From contig CAXBOS010000007.1 of assembly GCA_963977415.1 (NCBI GenBank), positions 1 to 64,000 of the forward strand: a DNA stretch of 64,000 nucleotides, read 5' to 3'. Source of the DNA: Croceimicrobium sp963977415. GTDB taxonomy: Bacteria; Bacteroidota; Bacteroidia; Flavobacteriales; Schleiferiaceae. Position numbers and translations under genes: made by a program. Below the pieces are notes generated by a model. It did no database searches. It was given only the letters and a program-made list of their open reading frames with translations, and was not told where the DNA came from. Within the stretch, counting starts at the first letter, position 1. Every line of letters starts with the position of its first letter. Shown piece by piece: positions 7,610 through 15,985 of the stretch.

Positions 7610-8312
7610 GGCTACCGCGAAACACATTTTTGCTACTCGTAAGCTGCCTGAAACCGCAGCCCAAAAACTTATGGATGCCGGTTTCCACCTCGATGAATTT
7701 GATTTCATCCAAGTAAATACCCAATACGACGAGGCTAGTTTCCTAAAACAACTCAACAATCCCGCTAGTCAGGCAAGAATTTTCACCAGTAAAAACGCCG
7801 TGCGCGCTTTAGCTGATCTGCTTAGCAAAAACCCTATTGAACTCAGCAAGAAAAAGAATTTTACTGTAGGCATCAAAGCCACTGAACGCTTGGCTGAGCT
7901 AGGAATAAAATCGAACGTTCGCTCCGATAATGCCATGATTCTCGCGCAAATAATTGCGCGCAATGCCGATGTAAAAGTAGTCGACTTTTTCTGTGGCAAT
8001 CAGGCCCTCGACGATTTACCCGAATACCTCGCGAGCAAGAATATTAAAGTACATAAAGAAATTGTGTACCATACGGATATGGTGCATGAAAAAGTAAGCA
8101 CCGAGCTTTTTGATGGACTTATTTTCTTAAGCCCTTCTGCCGTTTATAGCTTTTTCAAAAAAAACATTGTAAACACTAAAATACCGGCCTTTTGCATTGG
8201 CGCTACTACTGCCGAGGCGGTACGCAGACGTTGCGGTAACCCGCGTATTATTGCTCACCAGCCTTCTATTATGGGTGTGGTTGAACGCGTTATTGAATAT
8301 TTTCAAGACTAA
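7599..8312 (+). CDS. hemD: Uroporphyrinogen-III synthase
   Basis: Closes and isomerises hydroxymethylbilane to uroporphyrinogen III. The family is poorly conserved in sequence. The call rests on the two-lobed alpha/beta pattern, the FTSKNAVRAL segment near residue 65, the typical FLSPSAVYSFF near residue 168, an IGATTAEAVR segment near the C-terminus, the 237-residue length and its place between hemC and hemE. It overlaps the end of hemC by 11 nt. Confidence 0.92.
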   Translation: MKNKATAKHIFATRKLPETAAQKLMDAGFHLDEFDFIQVNTQYDEASFLKQLNNPASQARIFTSKNAVRALADLLSKNPIELSKKKNFTVGIKATERLAELGIKSNVRSDNAMILAQIIARNADVKVVDFFCGNQALDDLPEYLASKNIKVHKEIVYHTDMVHEKVSTELFDGLIFLSPSAVYSFFKKNIVNTKIPAFCIGATTAEAVRRRCGNPRIIAHQPSIMGVVERVIEYFQD

Positions 8313-8333
8313 TAAATTATCCTTTCATCTAAG

Positions 8334-9362
8334 ATGACAATACCTAAAAACGATCTTTTCCTTCAAGCCCTGCGCGGTGAAAAAGTAAGCCGTCCTCCCG
8401 TATGGATGATGCGCCAAGCAGGACGATACCTACCTGATTTCATGAAACTTAAAGAGAAGTACAGCTTCTTCGAGAGAGCTGAAAACCCTGAGTTGGCTAC
8501 CGAAATTACCGTGATGCCTATTCATCAAGTAGGGCCCGATGCTGCTATTTTATTTAGCGACATTTTGGTTATCCCGCAGGCCTTGGATGTAGAAGTTCAA
8601 ATGATTCCTGGTAAAGGTCCTTACCTCCCTAATCCGATTCGCACCCCCGAGCAAGTAGACGCACTACCCGATATCGATGTAAAAGATCGTTTGCATTATG
8701 TCTATTCGGCTATCGACCTGACTTTAGAAGCGCTCGAAAATGAAGTGCCGCTAATTGGATTCGCGGGTTCGCCTTGGACAATCCTCTGTTATATGGTAGA
8801 AGGACAAGGCAGCAAAACCTTCGATAAAGCGAAAGAATTTTGTTTCGTTTACCCAGATGCGGCCCATAAATTATTGCAGAAAATAACCGATGTTACTATT
8901 CGCTACCTGCGTCATAAGCAAGAAAGAGGAGTACATGCGGTGCAAATTTTCGACTCTTGGGGTGGCCTACTTTCTCCCCAAGATTATAATACTTTCTCTC
9001 TACAATACATAAAGCAAATTGTAGATGCCTTGCATGAGCACACGCCCGTTATTGCTTTTGCAAAAGGTTGCTGGTTCGCTTTAGAGCAGATGGCTAGCAT
9101 GCCTGTTTCGGCTTTAGGAGTAGACTGGACTATCACCCCGCAAATGGCACGTGAATTTACCAGCTTCCAAACTACCTTACAAGGTAATTTCGATCCTGCC
9201 CGTCTCTTATCGCCCATTCCCGAAATAGAACGCTTAACCAAGCAAATGATAGACGACTTTGGCACTTATAAATACATAGCCAACTTAGGTCACGGCATTT
9301 TGCCTAATATTCCCGTAGATCACGCGAAAGCCTTTGTTAACGCGGTAAAAAACTACGGCTAA
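8334..9362 (+). CDS. hemE: Uroporphyrinogen decarboxylase
   Basis: Decarboxylates the four acetate side chains of uroporphyrinogen III to give coproporphyrinogen III. The 342-residue protein shows the substrate-binding MRQAGRYLP motif (about residues 26-34), the LFSDILV aspartate segment, GFAGSPWTL-like residues at about 143-150 and NLGHGILP near the C-terminus. The stop codon directly abuts the hemF start. Confidence 0.97.
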   Translation: MTIPKNDLFLQALRGEKVSRPPVWMMRQAGRYLPDFMKLKEKYSFFERAENPELATEITVMPIHQVGPDAAILFSDILVIPQALDVEVQMIPGKGPYLPNPIRTPEQVDALPDIDVKDRLHYVYSAIDLTLEALENEVPLIGFAGSPWTILCYMVEGQGSKTFDKAKEFCFVYPDAAHKLLQKITDVTIRYLRHKQERGVHAVQIFDSWGGLLSPQDYNTFSLQYIKQIVDALHEHTPVIAFAKGCWFALEQMASMPVSALGVDWTITPQMAREFTSFQTTLQGNFDPARLLSPIPEIERLTKQMIDDFGTYKYIANLGHGILPNIPVDHAKAFVNAVKNYG

Positions 9363-10268
9363 ATGAAGGATAGATTTGTCGCTTTCGTACGCGCTTTACA
9401 AGATGAAATTTGTGCAGCTCTCGAGAAAATTGACGGCCAAGCCCAGTTTCAGGAAGATCTATGGGAAAGACCTGGCGGCGGTGGCGGACGCTCACGCGTT
9501 TTAAGCGAGGGCCTAGTTTTTGAAAAAGCCGGCGTGAGTACTTCCGTGGTACACGGCGAAATGCCTGATGCACTCAAGAAGAATATGCAAAGCGAAGGCG
9601 ATTCCTTTTTTGCTTGTGGTGTAAGTTTGGTGATTCATCCGCGTAGCCCCATGGTACCTACTTGCCACGCAAATTTCCGCTACTTCGAAATGTATAATTC
9701 CGCCGGCGAGAAAATCGATTCTTGGTTTGGTGGAGGCAGCGACCTTACGCCTTATTACCTTTTTAAAGAAGACGCGCAACATTTTCACCGCGTGCAAAAA
9801 GAAGCCGCCGATAAACACGGCGAGGAGCTTTATCCGCTTTACAAAAAACAATGCGACGAATATTTCCGCAATCACCATCGTAACGAAGGGCGCGGTATTG
9901 GTGGCACTTTTTACGACTATTTAAAAGCTAACGAAGAACGCAGCGAAGAAGATTGGTTTGCCTTTAGCCAGTCTATGGGCAATAGCTTCCTTCCCTCCTA
10001 TCTACCGATAGTGGAAAAGCGTAAAGATTTAGATTACAACGAAGAGCAACGCTACTGGCAAGAATTACGTCGTGGTCGCTATGTAGAATTTAACTTAGTA
10101 CACGACCGCGGCACTCTCTTTGGCCTTAAAACCAACGGGCGCACCGAAAGTATTTTAATGAGTTTGCCGCCACGCGTACGCTGGGACTATAATGTAGAAC
10201 CAGAAGCTGGCAGCCCAGAAGCGAAATTAATCGCCGTTTTAAAAGAACCAATTGATTGGATCAACTAA
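9363..10268 (+). CDS. hemF: Oxygen-dependent coproporphyrinogen-III oxidase
   Basis: Converts coproporphyrinogen III to protoporphyrinogen IX using O2. The 301-residue protein carries the HemF signatures: a glycine-rich GGGGGRSRV loop, PTCHANFRYFE, FGGGSDLTPYY and FNLVHDRGTLFGL. The choice of HemF over the radical-SAM HemN points to an aerobic or microaerobic organism. Its ATG begins at the base after the hemE stop. Confidence 0.97.
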   Translation: MKDRFVAFVRALQDEICAALEKIDGQAQFQEDLWERPGGGGGRSRVLSEGLVFEKAGVSTSVVHGEMPDALKKNMQSEGDSFFACGVSLVIHPRSPMVPTCHANFRYFEMYNSAGEKIDSWFGGGSDLTPYYLFKEDAQHFHRVQKEAADKHGEELYPLYKKQCDEYFRNHHRNEGRGIGGTFYDYLKANEERSEEDWFAFSQSMGNSFLPSYLPIVEKRKDLDYNEEQRYWQELRRGRYVEFNLVHDRGTLFGLKTNGRTESILMSLPPRVRWDYNVEPEAGSPEAKLIAVLKEPIDWIN

Positions 10269-10277
10269 AAAAACAAC

Positions 10278-11270
10278 ATGTTACAACGTCCGCGTAGATT
10301 AAGAGTGAATCCCGCCATGCGCGCCATGGTGCAAGAAACTCAGCTACAAGCTTCCAATTTTATCGCACCACTTTTTGCCGTAGAAGGCGAAGGTATTAAA
10401 AGTGAAATCAGCTCCATGCCGGGCTATTTCCGCTACAGCCTCGATCTTTTAAAGGAAGAAGTTTTAGAACTGGAATCCCTAGGAGTAAAATCGCTTTTGC
10501 TTTTTGTAAAGGTAGAAGACGACTTAAAAGACAATGATGGCGAAGAGGCTTTAAATCCCGATGGATTAATGCAGCAGGCCATTCGTATGATTAAGGAAAC
10601 CGTGCCCAACTTGGTTTTAATGACCGATGTAGCCTTAGATCCTTATTCCTGCTATGGCCACGATGGTATTGTGGAAAATGGCGAAATTATTAACGACGAA
10701 AGTGTTGGCTTTTTAGCCGATATGGCTATTAGTCACGCCCAAGCAGGTGCCGATATTGTTGCGCCCAGCGACATGATGGACGGAAGAATTGGTGCTATTC
10801 GCATCGCTCTCGATACGGCTGGTTTTGAAAACGTTGGCATTATGGCCTACAGCGCTAAATATGCCTCTTGTTTTTATGGCCCTTTCAGAGATGCGCTCAA
10901 TTCGGCACCAGTGGATATGGACAACATTCCTCGTGATAAAAAAACCTACCAAATGAATCCCGCCAATGCTAAAGAAGCCTTGCGTGAAGTGCAATTAGAC
11001 CTAGAAGAAGGTGCCGATATTGTGATGGTAAAACCGGCCATGGCTTATTTAGACATTATTCGCCAAACCAAAGATATCAGTACCGTTCCCGTAAGCGCCT
11101 ATCACGTAAGTGGCGAATACGCTATGATTAAAGCTGCCGCCGAAAAAAGCTGGCTCAACGAAGAAGAAGCGATGCTAGAATGCTTAACCGCCATAAAAAG
11201 AGCGGGTGCCGATCTTATCGCGACCTATTTTGTAAAAGACATTATTAAATATCTCCAAGCCCAAGGCTAA
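10278..11270 (+). CDS. hemB: Delta-aminolevulinic acid dehydratase (porphobilinogen synthase)
   Basis: Condenses two 5-aminolevulinates into porphobilinogen. The 330-residue protein has both active-site lysines, Lys194 in AYSAKYAS and the Schiff-base Lys252 in MVKPAMAY. The zinc-cysteine cluster of the E. coli enzyme is replaced by DVALDPYSCYGHDG at 117-130, an aspartate-rich form typical of magnesium-dependent HemB. It lies 9 nt after hemF. Confidence 0.96.
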   Translation: MLQRPRRLRVNPAMRAMVQETQLQASNFIAPLFAVEGEGIKSEISSMPGYFRYSLDLLKEEVLELESLGVKSLLLFVKVEDDLKDNDGEEALNPDGLMQQAIRMIKETVPNLVLMTDVALDPYSCYGHDGIVENGEIINDESVGFLADMAISHAQAGADIVAPSDMMDGRIGAIRIALDTAGFENVGIMAYSAKYASCFYGPFRDALNSAPVDMDNIPRDKKTYQMNPANAKEALREVQLDLEEGADIVMVKPAMAYLDIIRQTKDISTVPVSAYHVSGEYAMIKAAAEKSWLNEEEAMLECLTAIKRAGADLIATYFVKDIIKYLQAQG

Positions 11271-11288
11271 GATTTTAAAATCTTGAAA

Positions 11289-12581
11289 ATGAATACGCAG
11301 AAAAGCAAAGACCTCTTTCGCGAAGCGAGTAAATACATTCCCGGTGGAGTAAACTCTCCCGTGCGCGCCTTTAAATCGGTAGGTGGCGATCCTATTTTTA
11401 TGGATCATGCCCATGGCACCTATTTATTCGACGCCGATGGCAATCGCTATATCGACTTCATCGCCTCCTGGGGGCCGATGATTATGGGACATGCTTACGA
11501 GCCTGTTATTGAAGCAATTCGAGAAGCAGCATCTCGCTCCACTTCTTTTGGAGCGCCTACCGAAATGGAAATTAAATTGGCCAAACTTATCGTAGATGCC
11601 ATTCCTAACATCGAGCGCATTCGCATGGTAAACTCGGGTACCGAAGCCACCATGAGCGCTGTACGTTTGGCGCGTGGTTATACCAAACGCGATAAGTTTA
11701 TAAAATTTGCGGGGAACTATCATGGCCACGGCGATAGCTTCTTAATTAAAGGCGGTAGCGGCATGGTAACTTTAGGTCACCCAAGCAGCCCAGGTGTTAC
11801 CAAGGGAACTGCAAAAGACACGCTTTTGGCAGAATACAATGATTTAGAGTCTGTTAAAGAAGTATTTGCCGCTAATAAAAATGAAATAGCGGCCATTATC
11901 ATCGAGCCCATTCCTGGCAATATGGGTTGCATTTTACCCGAGCCTGGCTTTTTAGAAGGCTTGCGCCAGATGTGTAATGAAGAAGGTGCGCTACTTATTT
12001 TTGATGAAGTAATGAGTGGCTTCCGCCTTGGTTTTGGTGGCGCCCAAGAAGTAACCGGTGTACAAGCCGATCTAGTTACTTACGGAAAAGTTATTGGTGC
12101 TGGTTTACCCGTGGGTGCCTATGGAGGTCGCGCGGATATTATGGAATACGTAGCGCCAAATGGCCCAGTTTATCAGGCGGGAACTCTATCGGGTAACCCC
12201 ATCGCCATGACGGCCGGGTATACCCTTTTAAAGCATTTAAGAGACAATCCTGCGGTTTACGATAAATTAGCGAAAACCTGCGAGGCCATTGAAGATGGAC
12301 TACATCCTCTTTTAAAAGAAAGTGGCTTAGATTATCAGATCAACCGCATTGGCTCTATGATTAGCGTACATTTCAGCGCCGAAAAAATTCGTGATTTCGA
12401 ATCTGCGAAAAGCGGTGACAACCCCCACTTTAAAGCCTTCTTCCATGGCATGCTCAAACGTGGAATCTATCTACCGCCGAGTGCCTACGAAAGTTGGTTT
12501 TTAAATGCCGCCTTAAACGACGATGATATTAAACAAACCCTGCAAGCGGCCAAAGAAACCCTCGCGGAAATGACAGCCTAA
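11289..12581 (+). CDS. hemL: Glutamate-1-semialdehyde 2,1-aminomutase
   Basis: PLP enzyme that converts glutamate-1-semialdehyde to 5-aminolevulinate, directly downstream of HemA in the pathway. I use the ATG at 11289 (MNTQKS) rather than the in-frame TTG two codons earlier, giving 430 residues. The PLP lysine is Lys267 in TYGKVIGAGLPVGA. The NSGTEATMSA phosphate-binding motif and the NYHGHGD segment are intact. It is the last gene of the hem operon and is followed at once by a strong terminator. Confidence 0.97.
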   Translation: MNTQKSKDLFREASKYIPGGVNSPVRAFKSVGGDPIFMDHAHGTYLFDADGNRYIDFIASWGPMIMGHAYEPVIEAIREAASRSTSFGAPTEMEIKLAKLIVDAIPNIERIRMVNSGTEATMSAVRLARGYTKRDKFIKFAGNYHGHGDSFLIKGGSGMVTLGHPSSPGVTKGTAKDTLLAEYNDLESVKEVFAANKNEIAAIIIEPIPGNMGCILPEPGFLEGLRQMCNEEGALLIFDEVMSGFRLGFGGAQEVTGVQADLVTYGKVIGAGLPVGAYGGRADIMEYVAPNGPVYQAGTLSGNPIAMTAGYTLLKHLRDNPAVYDKLAKTCEAIEDGLHPLLKESGLDYQINRIGSMISVHFSAEKIRDFESAKSGDNPHFKAFFHGMLKRGIYLPPSAYESWFLNAALNDDDIKQTLQAAKETLAEMTA

Positions 12582-12585
12582 ATAG

Positions 12586-12618
12586 AATCCCCATTTGATA
12601 TTTCAATGGGGATTTTTT
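12586..12618 (+). terminator. Terminator of the hem operon
   Basis: A perfect 10-bp stem, AATCCCCATT paired with AATGGGGATT around a 9-base loop, is followed by a T run. It begins 5 nt after the hemL stop codon. Confidence 0.93.
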
Positions 12619-12669
12619 CTTTCGTAGCCTAATTCCTTTAGCATGTCAAAGCAATAATTCCGTTCTTTG

Positions 12670-14469
12670 ATGAAAATAAAAAATATGCGTTCTTATCTAC
12701 TCTCGCTCGCGCTATTAATCTCCACTTTAGGCTTTTCTCAAGGCCTCGCTTTCGAGCGCACTTATAATTATCACACTCTAAAATTCAATCAAGGCGGCAG
12801 CGAAGTGAATGCCTATGAACCCCTATCGCAACGTATATTCTCTAGCAATGCGGCGGAAAGTAAAATTGATATTTTAAAAATTAGCGATCTCCGTAAATCC
12901 TATCGCGTGGGCCGCATCGACCTAACTCCCTACAGCGGCTCTGTTAATAGTTTGGCTGTGCAAGGCAATGTTTTAGCGGTTGCCCTAAATGCGAATTTAC
13001 CCCAGTCTAATGGTAAAGTAGTGTTTTTCGACACCAACGGAACCTACCTCAACCAGGTAGTTGTAGGCGCCATGCCTGATATGATTTGCTTTGCTCCCAG
13101 CACGCAATATATTTTAGTGGCCAATGAAGGAGAACCATCCGACGACTATACCATTGATCCATTAGGAACGGTAAGTGTGATCGATTTTCGTTCGGGCTCT
13201 GCCACAGTATTAACGCAAGCCGATGTGCATTCGGTTGACTTCACCCGCTACGATACTATTCCTTATGATCCTAGTATTAATATCTATGGAAATAATGGCT
13301 TGAGTTCGTTTTCACAAGATGTAGAACCCGAATACATTGCTATAGATCCCACTAGAACTAAAGCCTACGTTTCTTTGCAAGAAAATAACGCCTTGGCCAT
13401 TATCGACATCTTTACTTTTAGTCTCGATACGGTTATCGGTTTAGGCTACAAAGACCATAACCTGGCTGGCAATGGCTTCGACGCTTCAGACCTTTCGAGC
13501 AGTATAGACATTAAGCCTCATTTTAATGTTTTCGGCATGTATCAACCCGATGCCATCAAAGCTTTCGCTAAGAATGGGAACACTTATATTATCAGTGCTA
13601 ATGAAGGAGATTCGCGCGAATACAGTGCCTACAGCGAAGTAGAGCGCGTTAATAACGTCAATCTCAACCCTATTGTATTTAATAGTCCTTCTACCTTGCA
13701 ACTCGATTCTGTTTTGGGTCGCTTAAAAGTCACTACCACTTTAGGGAATAAACGCAATGGATTTGTGCACGATTCGCTCTTTACCTTTGGAACCCGTTCC
13801 TTTAGTATTTGGGATACGCAAGGACAATTAGTTTGGGATAGCGGTGATGATTTTGAGCAAATTACTTCTCAGGCTTATGGGGCAAATTTCAATTCTAATT
13901 ATGATGATAATTCGAGTCGTAAAGATCGCAGCGACGACAGAGGTCCCGAGCCCGAAGCCCTTGCCATTGGCGAAGTAGATGGTGTTCTTTACGCTTTTAT
14001 CGGTTTGGAGCGCATGGGTGGAATTATGATTTACAATATCGATAATCCTCAAGCGCCTGTATTCGATTCCTATATTTTAGAACGCGATTTCTCTTTAGCC
14101 GCAAACGACACCGCCACTGGCGATCTTGGCCCCGAACACATTACTTTTATTTCTGCACAAAACAGCCCCAATGGCATTGCCCTTTTAGCGGTTTCCAATG
14201 AAGTTAGTGGTAATTTAAGCCTCTATCAAGTGGGCCAAGGCATTGGTATAGATGAGCAATTAATAGAGAAAACGATAGAATTATATCCTAATCCTTCTTC
14301 TGGCATTTTTCACCTCAGCGAAAAGCAGAGTTTACAGATCTACAACAGTGAAGGCCAACTTATCAAAGAAGTGCAAAACGAAAGCGAAATAGATCTTAGC
14401 CGAGAGGCAGCTGGTTTCTACACCATTATTAATAAAGCGGGAAACACTTTGAAAATTATTAAAAACTAA
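12670..14469 (+). CDS. Choice-of-anchor I exported protein with T9SS sorting domain
   Basis: A secreted protein of 599 residues from the ATG at 12670; a TTG codon lies just before it. A signal peptide ends near residue 24. The body is a beta-propeller-like choice-of-anchor I domain, recognisable from LVANEGEPSDDY, the DVEPEYIAID segment, SANEGDSREY and DRGPEPEALAIG. The final ~75 residues, from IELYPNPSSGIFHL, are a T9SS type A sorting domain. Members of this family are often found beside alkaline phosphatase domains, but no enzyme domain is seen here. The gene ends in a TAATG overlap with the next gene. Confidence 0.88.
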   Translation: MKIKNMRSYLLSLALLISTLGFSQGLAFERTYNYHTLKFNQGGSEVNAYEPLSQRIFSSNAAESKIDILKISDLRKSYRVGRIDLTPYSGSVNSLAVQGNVLAVALNANLPQSNGKVVFFDTNGTYLNQVVVGAMPDMICFAPSTQYILVANEGEPSDDYTIDPLGTVSVIDFRSGSATVLTQADVHSVDFTRYDTIPYDPSINIYGNNGLSSFSQDVEPEYIAIDPTRTKAYVSLQENNALAIIDIFTFSLDTVIGLGYKDHNLAGNGFDASDLSSSIDIKPHFNVFGMYQPDAIKAFAKNGNTYIISANEGDSREYSAYSEVERVNNVNLNPIVFNSPSTLQLDSVLGRLKVTTTLGNKRNGFVHDSLFTFGTRSFSIWDTQGQLVWDSGDDFEQITSQAYGANFNSNYDDNSSRKDRSDDRGPEPEALAIGEVDGVLYAFIGLERMGGIMIYNIDNPQAPVFDSYILERDFSLAANDTATGDLGPEHITFISAQNSPNGIALLAVSNEVSGNLSLYQVGQGIGIDEQLIEKTIELYPNPSSGIFHLSEKQSLQIYNSEGQLIKEVQNESEIDLSREAAGFYTIINKAGNTLKIIKN

Positions 14470-14834
14470 TGCAAAAAAACGTTTTCGGCGAAAGCCTTAT
14501 TAGCTGCAGTACCGCGCCTCTTACTGGCTATTTCAGAGACGGACAATGCAACACCGACGATTCCGATTTTGGTGTGCATGCCGTTTGCGCGGTAATGACC
14601 GATGATTTTTTAGCCTACAGTAAAGCGCAAGGCAACGATTTAAGCACCCCTATGCCCCAGTATAATTTCCCTGGTTTAAAAGCAGGCGACTGCTGGTGTG
14701 TTTGCGCCAGTCGCTGGATTGATGCCTTCAAAGCCAACTGCGCACCTCTACTGGTTTTAGAAGCTTGCCACGAAAAATTATTAGAATTTATCGAATTACA
14801 AGATCTCGTTCATTTCGCGCATATCGACCACTAA
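14469..14834 (+). CDS. DUF2237 family protein
   Basis: A 121-residue cytosolic protein matching DUF2237 along its length: NVFGESLISCSTAPLTGY, DGQCNTDDSDFGVHAVCAVM, GNDLSTPMPQYNFPGL and GDCWCVCASRW. Several conserved cysteines suggest a redox or metal role, but the function is unknown. The ATG shares one base with the upstream stop codon, so translation is probably coupled to the exported protein. The glycosylase gene follows after 10 nt. Confidence 0.87.
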   Translation: MQKNVFGESLISCSTAPLTGYFRDGQCNTDDSDFGVHAVCAVMTDDFLAYSKAQGNDLSTPMPQYNFPGLKAGDCWCVCASRWIDAFKANCAPLLVLEACHEKLLEFIELQDLVHFAHIDH

Positions 14835-14844
14835 AAAGACGCCC

Positions 14845-15528
14845 ATGCTTTACCAAAAGATTCTTCAGTTTTATAATGAGCTCGATCTCAATGAAAGTCT
14901 GCTCGATAAAGAAACGAAAGTGATGAATCCCTACCAGGAAAACGGTCCTGAGGTAGAGCGCATTTTAAGCGAGTTTTATCAAAAATATTATAGCGATACT
15001 AAGCAGCGTCATTTAATTTTAGGCATTAATCCCGGTCGTTTGGGCGCCGGTTTAACCGGCATTCCCTTTACCGACACCAAGGCTTTGCGCGAAGATTGTA
15101 AGATCGAAACCGCCATTGAAACTTCGGAAACTTCCGCGGAATACGTTTATACTTACATCCGTTATTTCGGCGGTCCCGAAAAATTCTACCAGCGCTATTT
15201 TATTGGCGCCGCTTGTCCGCTAGGCTTCACCCATCTCAATAAAAAAGGCAATTGGGTAAATTGGAATTACTACGATTCAGCGGCACTCTACCAAAGTGTG
15301 AAAAGCTTCATGATCGAGCAGCTTAAAAAGCAAATAGAACTGTGCGGCTCCAAAGAAAAAGCCATTGTTTGGGGCAATGGTAAAAACTTCAAATTTCTAT
15401 CGGAGATTAATAAGGAAGAAAAGCTGTTTAAGGAACTCATTCCCTTGGAGCACCCGCGCTATATTATGCAGTACAAGCGCAAGAGCATCGATTTATATTT
15501 AGAAAAGTACCATCAGGTTTTTAGCTAA
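14845..15528 (+). CDS. SMUG2-like uracil-DNA glycosylase (DUF4918 type)
   Basis: A probable base-excision repair glycosylase of 227 residues in the UDG superfamily. The motif-1 region GINPGRLGAG...PFTD lies at residues 60-77. The C-terminal motif-2 region is EHPRY at 202-206, with the histidine typical of the SMUG branch. Family members remove uracil or oxidised uracil from DNA. It is the last gene of a three-gene plus-strand unit, and the next gene is convergent. Confidence 0.82.
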   Translation: MLYQKILQFYNELDLNESLLDKETKVMNPYQENGPEVERILSEFYQKYYSDTKQRHLILGINPGRLGAGLTGIPFTDTKALREDCKIETAIETSETSAEYVYTYIRYFGGPEKFYQRYFIGAACPLGFTHLNKKGNWVNWNYYDSAALYQSVKSFMIEQLKKQIELCGSKEKAIVWGNGKNFKFLSEINKEEKLFKELIPLEHPRYIMQYKRKSIDLYLEKYHQVFS

Positions 15529-15580
15529 ATTATCTCTTTTGTTCGCTTTCGCTAGATGCGTAGGTAGGTAAATTCACGTT

Positions 15581-15985
15581 TCAAGGCAAATAAACATCTT
15601 CGCCTTTAGACAATACCAGGGCTTGTTTAAAAACCTCGCCTTTTTTACTGACAAATAAATAAGCCGTATCGCCCGCCTGCACCTGAGATTCGCCGAGAAA
15701 ATTCCAATGCAAACTGCCCTCCCAAAGCTTTAAGTCTCCGCTAGAACTGAGCGCTACCTTACCATCCTTCATTACTAAACTATCTAAGGCAAAATTATTG
15801 GGATTAGCCTGCAAGACAATCGTATAGCGCTGTTCAATTAATTCCCTTTGGTTTCCCGGAACATTGAAGTGAAAGGAAGTCTGTACAATTTCTAAATCGG
15901 GAGAAGCAAATTCCTGCGCTTTTTTAACCGCGCAGGAATTACTTAAGAATAAGATTATAAATAAGCTATTTACTGCTTTACGCAT
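15581..15985 (-). CDS. Small lipoprotein of unknown function
   Basis: A 134-residue protein with a lipoprotein signal peptide: LSNSC places the modified cysteine at residue 18. The mature part is predicted to be mostly beta-strand and contains the alternating strand WEGSLHWNFLGES. I do not recognise a family. Its start overlaps the 3' end of the large exported protein by 16 nt, so the two are probably translationally coupled and may act together at the cell envelope. Confidence 0.72.
   Translation of the reverse strand: MRKAVNSLFIILFLSNSCAVKKAQEFASPDLEIVQTSFHFNVPGNQRELIEQRYTIVLQANPNNFALDSLVMKDGKVALSSSGDLKLWEGSLHWNFLGESQVQAGDTAYLFVSKKGEVFKQALVLSKGEDVYLP

Noticed and set aside
9513..9878. 121-residue antisense frame in hemF
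   Set aside because: Antisense to a clearly real gene, with no ribosome-binding site, promoter or family match.
11283..11288. TTG start for hemL
   Set aside because: The ATG six bases downstream is a better start and matches the family N-terminus.
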